Shown one piece after another: positions 9,059-17,129 of a stretch of 64,000 bases of DNA. Every line of letters begins with the position of its first letter. The first letter of the stretch is position 1. Source of the DNA: Chryseobacterium tagetis (GTDB lineage Bacteria; Bacteroidota; Bacteroidia; Flavobacteriales; Weeksellaceae); NCBI RefSeq assembly GCF_016735585.2, contig NZ_JAERSE020000005.1, positions 310,001 through 374,000 on the forward strand. The letters run 5' to 3'. The position numbers were made by a program, and so were the translations under genes. Below the pieces are notes generated by a model. That model saw only the letters and a list, made by a program, of their open reading frames with translations, did no database searches and was not told the DNA's origin.

Positions 9059-12000
9059 AATTCTCACATATCATTTATGAAATTGTTATTTGGCTGTTTT
9101 TACTCTACTCGGCTGCCGTTTTCCTAATTTATGCATGGATAGGAATTTATGCTTTAGGAGCGGTTGTTCGGTATAAAAATGAAAATACTTTTACAGATTA
9201 TAGTATCATTGCTGCCAATCCTAATGCTCCTGTTTTCAGTCTTATTGCTCCTGCATACAATGAAGGAATGACGATTGTTGATAATGTAAGATCTCTGTTA
9301 TCCCTATATTATCATAATCTGGAAATCATTATTGTAAATGACGGAAGCAAAGATGATTCCATGGAAAAGCTTATTGAAGCTTATGAACTGGAATCCGTTT
9401 CCTTCTTCGTACAGGGCGATATTGAAACAAAACCGATACGTGGAATTTATAAAAGTAAAAATCCTGCCTTTAAAAAATTAATTGTTGTAGATAAAGAAAA
9501 CGGAGGAAAAGCAGATGCCTTAAATGTAGGAGTCAATATTTCTTCCGGAGAATATATCGTTTGTATAGATGTAGACTGTATTCTTGAGCAGGATGCCGTT
9601 CTGAGACTGGCAAAACCATTCCTTGAGCAGACCGATAAAAAAGTAATCGCCTGTGGTGGAGTAATCCGTCTGGCGAACAACTGTAAAATAGAAAACGGTA
9701 AAGTCACAGATGTGAATATTCCTAAAACATGGTTGGGAAGAAGCCAGGCTTTGGAATACATCAGAGCATTTGTATTAGGTCGTATGGCGTGGTCCAGAGC
9801 ATCAGGACTGATTCTGATCTCCGGAGCTTTCGGAGCTTTCGACAGAAGTATCGTATTGGCTTGCGGCGGATATGATAAAAATACTGTCGGAGAAGATATG
9901 GAATTGGTAGTGCGGATGAGAAGGTACATGGAAGAAAGGAATGAACCCTATGAAGTGGTAAACATTCCGGATCCGTTGTGTTGGACAGAAGTACCAGAAA
10001 CCAAGGAAGTCCTGAAAAAACAGCGAAACCGATGGATGCGCGGAACCATGGAAACCCTTTGGAAACATAGAAAACTGATGTTCAATCCTAATTATGGAAA
10101 ATTGGGAATGGTCAGTCTTCCCTATTGGTTCTTTTTTGAATTTTTAGGTCCTTTGGTAGAATTTTCAGGAATTATAATTTTCTTTATTTTCTTAATCTTG
10201 GGAATTGTCAACTGGCTGTTTTTTATTGTCCTCTTTGCATTAGTAATCTCCTCGGGAATCCTATATTCAATATATGCCATTTTAGTTGATCTTATAAGTA
10301 GGCAGGTCTATACGAAAAGAAAAGACTTCCTTACTTTAATTTTTACTGCGGTTATTGAACCTTTCTACTTTCATCCGGTAGTTGTAAAAGCAGGTGTGAA
10401 CGGATTTGTAGACTATTTTAAAAAATCCCATGCTTGGGGTGAAATGACCAGACAGGGCTTTAGCCAAGAAGATAAAAACTTACCTTGGAGCAAACGCGTT
10501 CTTGCTATCCTTAAATTAGGTCTTAGACAATGGAGCGTTTTTGCAATGGTTTTCCTCTTTTTATTTTTATTGGGAATATTGGCAGAATGGGGATGGTATC
10601 GGTACAATTTTCCGACATTTGATACCTCTCTGTTGGTTAAAAACCTTTTGGTAACGAATCTCTTATTTGTATTTCAGCTTATTTTCGGAACAGGGATTGT
10701 TTATATGATTCTCAATTTTATAAAAGAACAATGGGCAAAAATGTTTGCTATCACAGTCTTTACGTTGGTTGTGGTTGTTCAGTTTGTGCTGTTTTTATAT
10801 TTTTCTGAATCACATAATATACTGGGAGCAGATCTGTTCTATTATAGTGGTGATGAGATGGAGCAGATTCTGCAGGCCAGCGGAATGCTCAGTACAAAGA
10901 ATATTGCATTGATGTGTATTTTGATTGCCGGAGCTTTTATTCCTTTCTGGTTTGCTGCCAGATCAAGATTTAAATCATTGTATGCAGGAGCCATTCTGTT
11001 AGGAATGGGATTAGTGGCTTTATTTATCCCTCAAAATGCTTTATATGCTTTAAACTCAAAAAATGAAAATGAATTTGAACAAAAAGCAGGGCAGAGCAAA
11101 TGGGCTTACTTCCTTAATTCAAACACGAATAACTTTATCAGTGATCATCCGGAGATATCTGACCTTGTAAATGGTTCAGAAACATTGGCTGCAGATCCTG
11201 AAATGCTTAATCAGGAGTTTCCGTTTTGGAGAAAAGAAAAAACGAAAGATTTTTTAGGTGCTTATCTTAATCAGTCACCGACAACTCCCAACTTGGTATT
11301 TATTACAGTAGAAGGGCTTGGTCATGCTTACAGTTCGCCTAACGGATATGTAGGGAATTTCACTCCATTCATAGATTCACTTACAAATAAAAGTTTGTAT
11401 TGGGAATTTAATCTAAGCTCTTCAGGAAGAACATTTTCGGCACTTCCTACGCTTACTGGTTCTTTACCTTTTGGAAAAAACGGTTTCCTTGAAATTGAAA
11501 AAACGCCGGAACATTTCAACTTATTCAATATTCTGAAGAAAAACGGTTTTGAAACCGGGTTTTACTACGGAGGAAATGCTTCATTTGACAGGATGAGTGA
11601 GTTTTTACAGTACAGTAAAGTCGATCATATTATAGATGAGCAGTCATTTAGTGCTCCGTATCGTAAATTACCTCAGAATAATGGGGAAAGTTGGGGATAT
11701 GAAGACCAGGCGATTTTCGGAAAAATGCTGGAAATACAGAAGATTCAGAATCAACCTTACTTTAATATGTTCCTTACCCTGTCAACGCACAACCCGTTTT
11801 TAATTAACAATTCAAAATATTATGAGGCGTTATTTGATAAAAGGATGCAGTCAGGACAAATTACAGCATCTCAGAAAAAATGGGCGCTGGAAAATAGAAA
11901 ACAATTGGTTTCTGTTCTCAACCTTGATGATGCTGTGCAGAAGTTCTTTGAAAACTATAAAAAACGTTCAGATTTCAACAATACGATTTTTGTAATTACC

Positions 12001-12492
12001 GGAGATCACAGTATGCCTGAAATTGCTTTTCAAACAAAAATAGACCGATATCACGTTCCTCTGATCATTTATTCACCTTTATTAAAAGAAGCGAAACGAT
12101 TTAAAAAACGGGTCAGTCATTTTGATCTTGCCCCGACTATTTTAGCGTATTACAGAACAAATTATAAAGTACATACCCCTTCATCGGTCGCCTGGATAGG
12201 AAAAGGATTGACTAATGATGATGATAATGAAAACGAAGGAGCTCCTTTAATGGAGAGTAAAAACCTGTTGATTGATTATGTGTACCGGAAATACCATTTC
12301 GTAGACAACCGTGTATTTGAATTACAGCCCAATCTTGATGAAGATATACTCAATGATGAATCTGTAAAAAATGATATGAGCAAACGTTTTGATGAATTTA
12401 AAACTAAAAACAATAAATTCTATTCCTCAAAGAAATTGTTACCCGATTCCGTGGTGGCTAATTTCATGAACAAAAAAATACCAAAACCTTAA
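9052..12492 (+). CDS. Fusion of a membrane GT2 polysaccharide synthase with an LtaS-like sulfatase-superfamily phosphotransferase
   Basis: The 1146-residue protein has two enzyme halves. Residues about 60-335 are a processive GT2 domain like PgaC or hyaluronan synthase, with PAYNEG, DVDC (Asp173, Asp175), GEDMEL and QRNRW (324-328). Membrane spans follow at about 345-460. A second membrane bundle spans about 490-680. Residues about 735-1065 form an alkaline-phosphatase-superfamily domain resembling lipoteichoic acid synthase. It has the metal-site segment FITVEGLGH (Glu754), the nucleophile candidate Thr794 in SSGRTFS and the metal ligands in TGDHS (984-988). The synthase half should build and export a beta-linked polymer. 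The second half would sit outside the inner membrane and could add phosphoglycerol or phosphoethanolamine. Both activities are inferred from motifs. The last codons overlap the convergent gene. Confidence 0.88.
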   Translation: MLEFSHIIYEIVIWLFLLYSAAVFLIYAWIGIYALGAVVRYKNENTFTDYSIIAANPNAPVFSLIAPAYNEGMTIVDNVRSLLSLYYHNLEIIIVNDGSKDDSMEKLIEAYELESVSFFVQGDIETKPIRGIYKSKNPAFKKLIVVDKENGGKADALNVGVNISSGEYIVCIDVDCILEQDAVLRLAKPFLEQTDKKVIACGGVIRLANNCKIENGKVTDVNIPKTWLGRSQALEYIRAFVLGRMAWSRASGLILISGAFGAFDRSIVLACGGYDKNTVGEDMELVVRMRRYMEERNEPYEVVNIPDPLCWTEVPETKEVLKKQRNRWMRGTMETLWKHRKLMFNPNYGKLGMVSLPYWFFFEFLGPLVEFSGIIIFFIFLILGIVNWLFFIVLFALVISSGILYSIYAILVDLISRQVYTKRKDFLTLIFTAVIEPFYFHPVVVKAGVNGFVDYFKKSHAWGEMTRQGFSQEDKNLPWSKRVLAILKLGLRQWSVFAMVFLFLFLLGILAEWGWYRYNFPTFDTSLLVKNLLVTNLLFVFQLIFGTGIVYMILNFIKEQWAKMFAITVFTLVVVVQFVLFLYFSESHNILGADLFYYSGDEMEQILQASGMLSTKNIALMCILIAGAFIPFWFAARSRFKSLYAGAILLGMGLVALFIPQNALYALNSKNENEFEQKAGQSKWAYFLNSNTNNFISDHPEISDLVNGSETLAADPEMLNQEFPFWRKEKTKDFLGAYLNQSPTTPNLVFITVEGLGHAYSSPNGYVGNFTPFIDSLTNKSLYWEFNLSSSGRTFSALPTLTGSLPFGKNGFLEIEKTPEHFNLFNILKKNGFETGFYYGGNASFDRMSEFLQYSKVDHIIDEQSFSAPYRKLPQNNGESWGYEDQAIFGKMLEIQKIQNQPYFNMFLTLSTHNPFLINNSKYYEALFDKRMQSGQITASQKKWALENRKQLVSVLNLDDAVQKFFENYKKRSDFNNTIFVITGDHSMPEIAFQTKIDRYHVPLIIYSPLLKEAKRFKKRVSHFDLAPTILAYYRTNYKVHTPSSVAWIGKGLTNDDDNENEGAPLMESKNLLIDYVYRKYHFVDNRVFELQPNLDEDILNDESVKNDMSKRFDEFKTKNNKFYSSKKLLPDSVVANFMNKKIPKP

Positions 12493-12505
12493 AAGGTTTT
12501 GGTAT
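12478..12505 (-). terminator. Terminator hairpin spanning the overlapping 3' ends of two convergent genes
   Basis: A near-perfect 13-bp inverted repeat (12478-12490 with 12493-12505) lies across both stop codons. On the minus strand it is followed by a T run (12472-12478), so it can terminate the YaiO-type gene. On the plus strand no T run follows, so termination of the synthase gene there is less certain. Confidence 0.8.
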
Positions 12506-13727
12506 ATCCTATATTCAGATCAAACTGATTTCCTTTTTCATTCGGGCGGTACTCCTGATTGTAATACGTAGCCGAAACAGAGAATAGATTTGATTTATTA
12601 ATAGAAAAATTATATTCTCCCCCTATTTTAAAGGTCTTTAATTTGTAGGTCTCATTCTGTAGAAGATTATTAATACTCTCTTCCGGGCTTATTCCTGTTC
12701 CGATCTGGAATCCGAAATAATCATAAGCTCCTTTAGTATAATAACGCATGGTTCCTGTATAAGAATGAGAAATATTCTTTTGATCCGGAGAAATATAAGT
12801 ACGGAGATTGAACCAGAAGTTTTTATAATATTTTCCTACAGACGCAGTATACATCCATATATTATTGGTAAAATAAAGCTGTCGGTATCCTAATTCCCCT
12901 TCAAAGCTGTGAGGAAGATTGGCGTAAAGCGAAACTCCTGTTCTGTATTTTGGAAATATTCCTACATCATTAGAATATCCTGCACCGGCATATAAATAAA
13001 AAGTTTTTGAGATTCTTGGATAAGCTTCCAATTCAACCTGAGTGCCATTTTGCGCAAACTTATTCGCATAGTTCCCTTTTATAATGAAAGAACCTATAGA
13101 AGTAGCTCTTTTATAACTAACACTCACAATATGCCAGTCATCATTAAACTGTTTGTCAAAATGTGAATAATTATAAGTAATTCCTACAGCGTTTTTAGAA
13201 GTAAGTTCTTTAATTCTGTTAGAAAGTGCTCTGGCTTCCGTGTTTTTAGGATTGATCTCTAAAACTGATGAGGTTGCTTTCTCAGCCTCCACAAACTGAT
13301 TGTTGCTGTTATATACTTTTGCTTTCAGAAGCCATAATTCCTGTGACTGAGGATGGTAACCTAAACCCTTATCAAGAATTGTAATTGCTTTGTTATATTG
13401 ATTGTTCCAGTATTCAAGAGAAGCATAGGCAATAAAGAAATCTTCATCCTGCACATTTCTTTGATCGAGTTTGTCAAAAACCTGTCTTGCAGAAGTAAGA
13501 TCGTCGCTCCATGTATACACCCTTCCTAAAAAGACCGATATATCAGTATAATCCGGTGATTTTTCCAATGCCTGTTGTGAAAGTTTGATGGCGGTAGGAT
13601 AATCTTTTTCATCAAAAGCAGCTTTTCTTGCTTTGACAAATAATTCATCTGAGGTCAGATTTTCTTGGCTGTAAAGATTAAAGGGTAATAATAAGAAGAG
13701 TAAAAAACAAAAAACTACTTTCATCAT
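12489..13727 (-). CDS. YaiO-family TPR plus outer membrane beta-barrel protein
   Basis: This 412-residue exported protein has a signal peptide (about 1-20, ending LYSQ). A TPR region follows at about 25-165, with repeats such as AIKLSQQALEKSPDYTDISV and AEKATSSVLEINPKNTEARA. The rest is rich in alternating aromatic beta strands and ends GYTKTF with a terminal Phe, as in outer membrane barrels. This is the YaiO architecture and resembles PgaA, the TPR/barrel exporter of poly-N-acetylglucosamine. In E. coli yaiO lies near the GT2 gene yaiP. Here it faces the GT2 fusion gene and shares four bases with it. A role as the outer membrane exit channel for that polymer is a reasonable inference. Confidence 0.85.
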   Translation of the reverse strand: MMKVVFCFLLFLLLPFNLYSQENLTSDELFVKARKAAFDEKDYPTAIKLSQQALEKSPDYTDISVFLGRVYTWSDDLTSARQVFDKLDQRNVQDEDFFIAYASLEYWNNQYNKAITILDKGLGYHPQSQELWLLKAKVYNSNNQFVEAEKATSSVLEINPKNTEARALSNRIKELTSKNAVGITYNYSHFDKQFNDDWHIVSVSYKRATSIGSFIIKGNYANKFAQNGTQVELEAYPRISKTFYLYAGAGYSNDVGIFPKYRTGVSLYANLPHSFEGELGYRQLYFTNNIWMYTASVGKYYKNFWFNLRTYISPDQKNISHSYTGTMRYYTKGAYDYFGFQIGTGISPEESINNLLQNETYKLKTFKIGGEYNFSINKSNLFSVSATYYNQEYRPNEKGNQFDLNIGYTKTF

Positions 13728-13944
13728 AGAAATAAATAATACGGTAAAGCTAATATATTTTATAAAAATTAAAAACAGATTGGCAGGATATTTTCTTCAT
13801 TTTTTGAACTTATAAAGTAAGGAAGAGGGAATTACAAAACATGGGTAAAAAACATAAATAAAAAAATCCCTAAAATATGAAATAATCATTTTTTTTTCAT
13901 ATTTTTACTAAGTATCTAGTTGGTGATAAATCTAATTGTGGGAT

Positions 13945-14370
13945 ATGTACCGTAAACACTTTATATTAATATTTTTCCTATTTGCATCGCTGAAATGCTT
14001 TGCGCAGGAAGCCGTGAGGTTAAATATAAAGCTGTATCCTATACAAACGCTTTCAGTTCCAAGCAACAATTCTGTTGATATAGCTGAAAATAGAACCGCT
14101 ACAGTAGCACCAGATGCGAAATTTATTAAAGTCTCAAGCCTTTCCGGTTTTCAGGTGAAAATGCACCGCGAAATATACAATGCAGAAAAAAAAGCTTTTG
14201 CCGGAGAAAAGCCTAATACAGAATATGCACTTATTGATAAGCGTAAAGGCGGAATGGATGAAAAAATTGCGATAAGCAATAATTTCCTTCCGGCAGAGGA
14301 GGTGAAAAATAGTAATCCGGAATTAAATAATATATATCACACATTAGTGTATACGATTATTTCTCAGTAA
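13945..14370 (+). CDS. Small secreted pilin-like protein (minor subunit candidate)
   Basis: I chose the ATG at 13945; the longer frame begins at TTG 13936. From here the protein has 141 residues with a signal peptide ending at about residue 20 (KCFA/Q). The mature N-terminus reads AVRLNIKLYPIQTLSV (23-38), almost the same as the start of the protein encoded at 14685. An internal IKVSSLSGFQVKM block and a C-terminal HTLVYTIISQ strand also match that protein and the end of the 340-residue protein at 16090. These shared strands mark the three as one structural family. I read it as a minor subunit, initiator or anchor of the fimbria-like structure. No named family is recognised. Confidence 0.75.
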   Translation: MYRKHFILIFFLFASLKCFAQEAVRLNIKLYPIQTLSVPSNNSVDIAENRTATVAPDAKFIKVSSLSGFQVKMHREIYNAEKKAFAGEKPNTEYALIDKRKGGMDEKIAISNNFLPAEEVKNSNPELNNIYHTLVYTIISQ

Positions 14371-14684
14371 AATTTCAATGTTTTTTACAAATTAATTATG
14401 CGTTAAATAATTATTTCTTCTTTTTTCTTTTATTGTATTTTTAATATTTTACGATTTATGTATCATTATTTCGCATATATAGTCATTTATGCTTGATAAT
14501 TCGTATTGAATTTTTCTTTTTATTCTACTTTTTTATTAATTTTTATTGGTGATATAATTTTTCAAAACTTGTTTAAAATTACAAGTTTAAAGTCTTTTTT
14601 TACAAAATAACTCTAACTTATTGCGTCTACTTTTGCATCCGATAATTTAATAAATAATTAATAAACAGAAAATATAATTCAACA
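14371..14684 (+). other. 314-base gap between the two pilin-like genes
   Basis: Very AT-rich with long T runs. It contains the promoter box at 14628-14635 and a 49-base leader before the ATG at 14685. No open frame of note and no clear terminator hairpin were seen in it. Confidence 0.6.
14628..14635 (+). promoter_or_regulatory. Bacteroidota -7 promoter box before the major pilin-like gene
   Basis: TACTTTTG matches TAnnTTTG exactly and lies 49 bases before the ATG at 14685. It gives the pilin-like gene its own start of transcription inside the locus. The same eight bases occur before the RlpA-like gene (36888). Confidence 0.65.
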
Positions 14685-15212
14685 ATGAAAAAATTTATCT
14701 TAGCATCTTTCGCTTTTTTAGGATTTGCAACAGTAAGCGCTCAAAATAATACCGTTACATTAAACGTAAAATTAAAACCAATCCAAACTCTTTTAGTAAA
14801 TCCAGCTCAAAAAATTGTGGACTTAACCTATACTACTGCTGCTGATTATTCAGGAGGTGTTTCTTCTACTCAGGCAGATCACTTAACAGTTTACAGTACA
14901 GGTGGTTTTGAAGTGAAAGTAAAAGGAGCTAATGCTAATATAGTAAATGGGTCAAAAAACATTGCTGCAAATACGATTACTATTACTGCAAGTAATGGAG
15001 CAAATAATTCAGTAACAGGTGCTACTTACTCACCAGTATCTCTTTCTGATAACGATCAGGTGATTGCTACTTCTTCTACAGGTGGTGTTAATAAGAATAT
15101 TAATGTAACCTATGCTGGTGCAGGTGCAGATACTTATGTTAACAATTATATTGCTGGTCAAACGCCAACTACATATACAACTACATTAACGTATACAATT
15201 CTTGCTAAATAA
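14685..15212 (+). CDS. Secreted pilin-like protein (major subunit candidate)
   Basis: The protein has 175 residues with a clear signal peptide (1-19, ending VSA/Q). The mature chain is beta-rich, Thr/Asn/Gly-rich and without cysteine. It starts TVTLNVKLKPIQTL (23-36) and contains HLTVYSTGGFEVKVK (66-80). It ends TTTLTYTILAK. Strands of alternating hydrophobic residues at the ends of small secreted domains are what donor-strand exchange between fimbrial subunits needs, but here that is inference. Its own promoter and the hairpin just after the stop codon suggest it is made in excess over the downstream chaperone and usher genes, as expected for a major structural subunit. Confidence 0.78.
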   Translation: MKKFILASFAFLGFATVSAQNNTVTLNVKLKPIQTLLVNPAQKIVDLTYTTAADYSGGVSSTQADHLTVYSTGGFEVKVKGANANIVNGSKNIAANTITITASNGANNSVTGATYSPVSLSDNDQVIATSSTGGVNKNINVTYAGAGADTYVNNYIAGQTPTTYTTTLTYTILAK

Positions 15213-15233
15213 AATATATAATTAAGATAGGAA

Positions 15234-15270
15234 AGAGAAAGTGTTGCAGGAAAAATGTGGCACTTTTTCT
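15234..15270 (+). terminator. Hairpin between the major pilin-like gene and the chaperone gene (partial terminator or processing site)
   Basis: Two 15-base arms (15234-15248 and 15256-15270) pair along their whole length with four wobble pairs, around a seven-base loop. The 3' arm contains five T but no long T tail follows, so read-through is likely. The alternative in-frame ATG at 15255 falls in the loop, which favours ATG 15294 as the chaperone start. Confidence 0.65.
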
Positions 15271-15293
15271 GTATTATTACAAAAAATATTTTA

Positions 15294-16097
15294 ATGAAAA
15301 TACGGGTTGTAACTTTCTTGTTCTTTGTAGTATCTCTTTTGTGTAAAATCAATGCGCAGACCGGGGTTTCAGTTTCTCCGCCCAGACTCTATTTTGAATC
15401 AGATTTGGGACGTAGTAATACGCAGCAGGTGACCATTACCAATGTAAGTGTGAAAAACTCACTGGATCTGGCTGTAAGCATAGGAGATTGGGAGTATGAT
15501 GGGAAAGGAGAGAATATGATGTATGCTGCCAATACTTTGCCTGTTTCATGCGCCAATTGGATTTCTGTAAAAAAAGAAGATTCTTATTTTACCTTGGCTC
15601 CGGGAGAGAGAAAAGACATTGATGTTACCATTACAGTTCCTAATACTTTGTCTGACAAGCTGGCTGCACATTCTGCGGTTCTGTATGTAAGCCAGATGAA
15701 TCCTGTAGATGATGTGGATAGTAAAGGAGCTAACATAAAAGTGAGCATCCGCTCAGGAATCAAGCTTTTTCATAAACTGTCTTCTGCGAATACAAAAAAA
15801 ATAGAAATCCAGAATCTGGTATATGATAAGTCTAAAAACAAACTCTCTCTTTTCTTTGAAAATCAGGGAAATGTATGGATAGACGGAAAAGTATATACCG
15901 ATCTGGTAAATACACAAAACGGGAAAAAAACCTCATTGGATAATATTATTTTTTATACCATGCCCGGAAACAAAAGAGAGATGGATATTTTTCTGCCCGC
16001 TACACTGGAAAAAGGAAAATATACAGCCTCTGTGATGATTGACTATGGCGATGCCAATAATTTGGAAGTTGGAGAGCTAAACTTTAATTATGAGTAA
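15294..16097 (+). CDS. PapD-like periplasmic fimbrial chaperone
   Basis: From ATG 15294 the protein has 267 residues with a signal peptide ending INA/Q (about residue 21). The first domain starts GVSVSPPRLYFESDLGRSNT and QQVTITN, the opening pattern of pilus chaperones. It ends in SIRSGIKLFHK (about 151-161), which corresponds to the conserved arginine and LxxFYRP segment of PapD-type chaperones. A second beta domain follows (about 165-267). Two immunoglobulin-like domains of this size and order fit a periplasmic chaperone that caps subunits. It overlaps the tip-adhesin candidate by eight bases. The family is distant from classical PapD and the assignment rests on pattern and context. Confidence 0.75.
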   Translation: MKIRVVTFLFFVVSLLCKINAQTGVSVSPPRLYFESDLGRSNTQQVTITNVSVKNSLDLAVSIGDWEYDGKGENMMYAANTLPVSCANWISVKKEDSYFTLAPGERKDIDVTITVPNTLSDKLAAHSAVLYVSQMNPVDDVDSKGANIKVSIRSGIKLFHKLSSANTKKIEIQNLVYDKSKNKLSLFFENQGNVWIDGKVYTDLVNTQNGKKTSLDNIIFYTMPGNKREMDIFLPATLEKGKYTASVMIDYGDANNLEVGELNFNYE

Positions 16098-17112
16098 AAA
16101 AATCTTTATTATATTCTTGTTCGTTTCAATTCATTGTTTTGCAGGTAAATTAACTTTTAAGCCTTGGGAAAACAATAGTTTCCTCCAGATCAATTCTTAC
16201 AATGGAAATATGAGCCAAAATGCTTTCACGGTAAGATTTGACGGAAATGGAAATATTGATGAACCTAAATGGAGACTTTCTGCACAGCTAAAAGGGGTAA
16301 TTACCAACGGAACTTATACGTTCCCAGCAGATAAAGTTTCTTTTCAGCCTGTTTTTACGACAGGAAGTGCAACGCCAGGTCCGGTTCCTACTATTCAGCA
16401 GATTGGAATGCCTGCAAGTGTTTTTTTACAGGAAAATGTAGAAAAATATCTAGTACCGAGTTCTAATGCGCCTCTTTCAAATACATCTAATTCAAACGGA
16501 CCTTTTTATATGGAAATGGGATTCAGTTTGACGGTTGCAGGAGGAGCATATCTGGGAAATTATCCGGCTTGGACAGAGTTTTCAGTTCCTGTGGAAATGG
16601 CGGCCTATGACCAGTATAACAATTTGATCGGGAAATCTGTAATTTATTTTAAACTGCAAATTGCACAGCTTTCAGGAACACCACCGACTACGACTGAAAT
16701 GTCATTGCAACTCGCTACGAATGCGATCAATGGAACTTTAGAATTTAAAACACTTCAGGACTATACAAACGGAGTGAGTGTATCTTACCCTAACGCACTT
16801 ATTGTAAAAAGTAACACCAATTATCAGGTAAAAGTAAAGTCTATTCAGGGACAGTTTATTTCTGCAGCAGGGAATACGTTGCCTCTCAATGCCGTTCAGA
16901 TGGTGTTGAATCCTGTTTCCGGAAATACGGGAAGTACATTTCCTATTTCGCTAAGTACATCATCCCAATTGGTGGCAAAAGGAGCAACGACTCAAAGTGC
17001 TAATGTGTATTATGATATAAAATATTCCACATCTGCCAATGATGACAGATTTGTACAAGCAAAAATGGAAGACTATGCTACTACAATCCAGTATGAGATA
17101 ACGCCTCAATAA
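16090..17112 (+). CDS. Two-domain secreted adhesin candidate (tip subunit of the fimbria-like system)
   Basis: The 340-residue protein has a signal peptide ending CFAG (about residue 18). Residues about 20-200 form a beta-rich domain of unknown family. Residues about 205-340 look like the pilin-like proteins upstream. They have DYTNGVSVSYPNALIVKSN with NYQVKVK (to residue 250), comparable to DYSGGVS and LTVYSTGGFEVKVK in the major subunit, and a final ATTIQYEITPQ strand. A unique N-terminal domain joined to a pilin domain is the layout of tip adhesins such as FimH. The ligand is not predictable. It overlaps the chaperone gene by eight bases and precedes the usher-like gene by 17 bases. Confidence 0.7.
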   Translation: MSKKIFIIFLFVSIHCFAGKLTFKPWENNSFLQINSYNGNMSQNAFTVRFDGNGNIDEPKWRLSAQLKGVITNGTYTFPADKVSFQPVFTTGSATPGPVPTIQQIGMPASVFLQENVEKYLVPSSNAPLSNTSNSNGPFYMEMGFSLTVAGGAYLGNYPAWTEFSVPVEMAAYDQYNNLIGKSVIYFKLQIAQLSGTPPTTTEMSLQLATNAINGTLEFKTLQDYTNGVSVSYPNALIVKSNTNYQVKVKSIQGQFISAAGNTLPLNAVQMVLNPVSGNTGSTFPISLSTSSQLVAKGATTQSANVYYDIKYSTSANDDRFVQAKMEDYATTIQYEITPQ

Positions 17113-17129
17113 AAAAAAACTAATCCAAA

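Noticed and set aside
9447..9929. Minus-strand open frame of 160 codons
   Set aside because: It is antisense to the conserved GT2 catalytic domain and has no family features.
13936..13944. TTG start for the first pilin-like gene
   Set aside because: It adds three residues before the methionine that begins a clear signal peptide; ATG 13945 explains the protein fully.
15255..15293. Upstream ATG for the chaperone gene
   Set aside because: It lies in the loop of a strong hairpin and adds 13 residues before a normal signal peptide; ATG 15294 is better.
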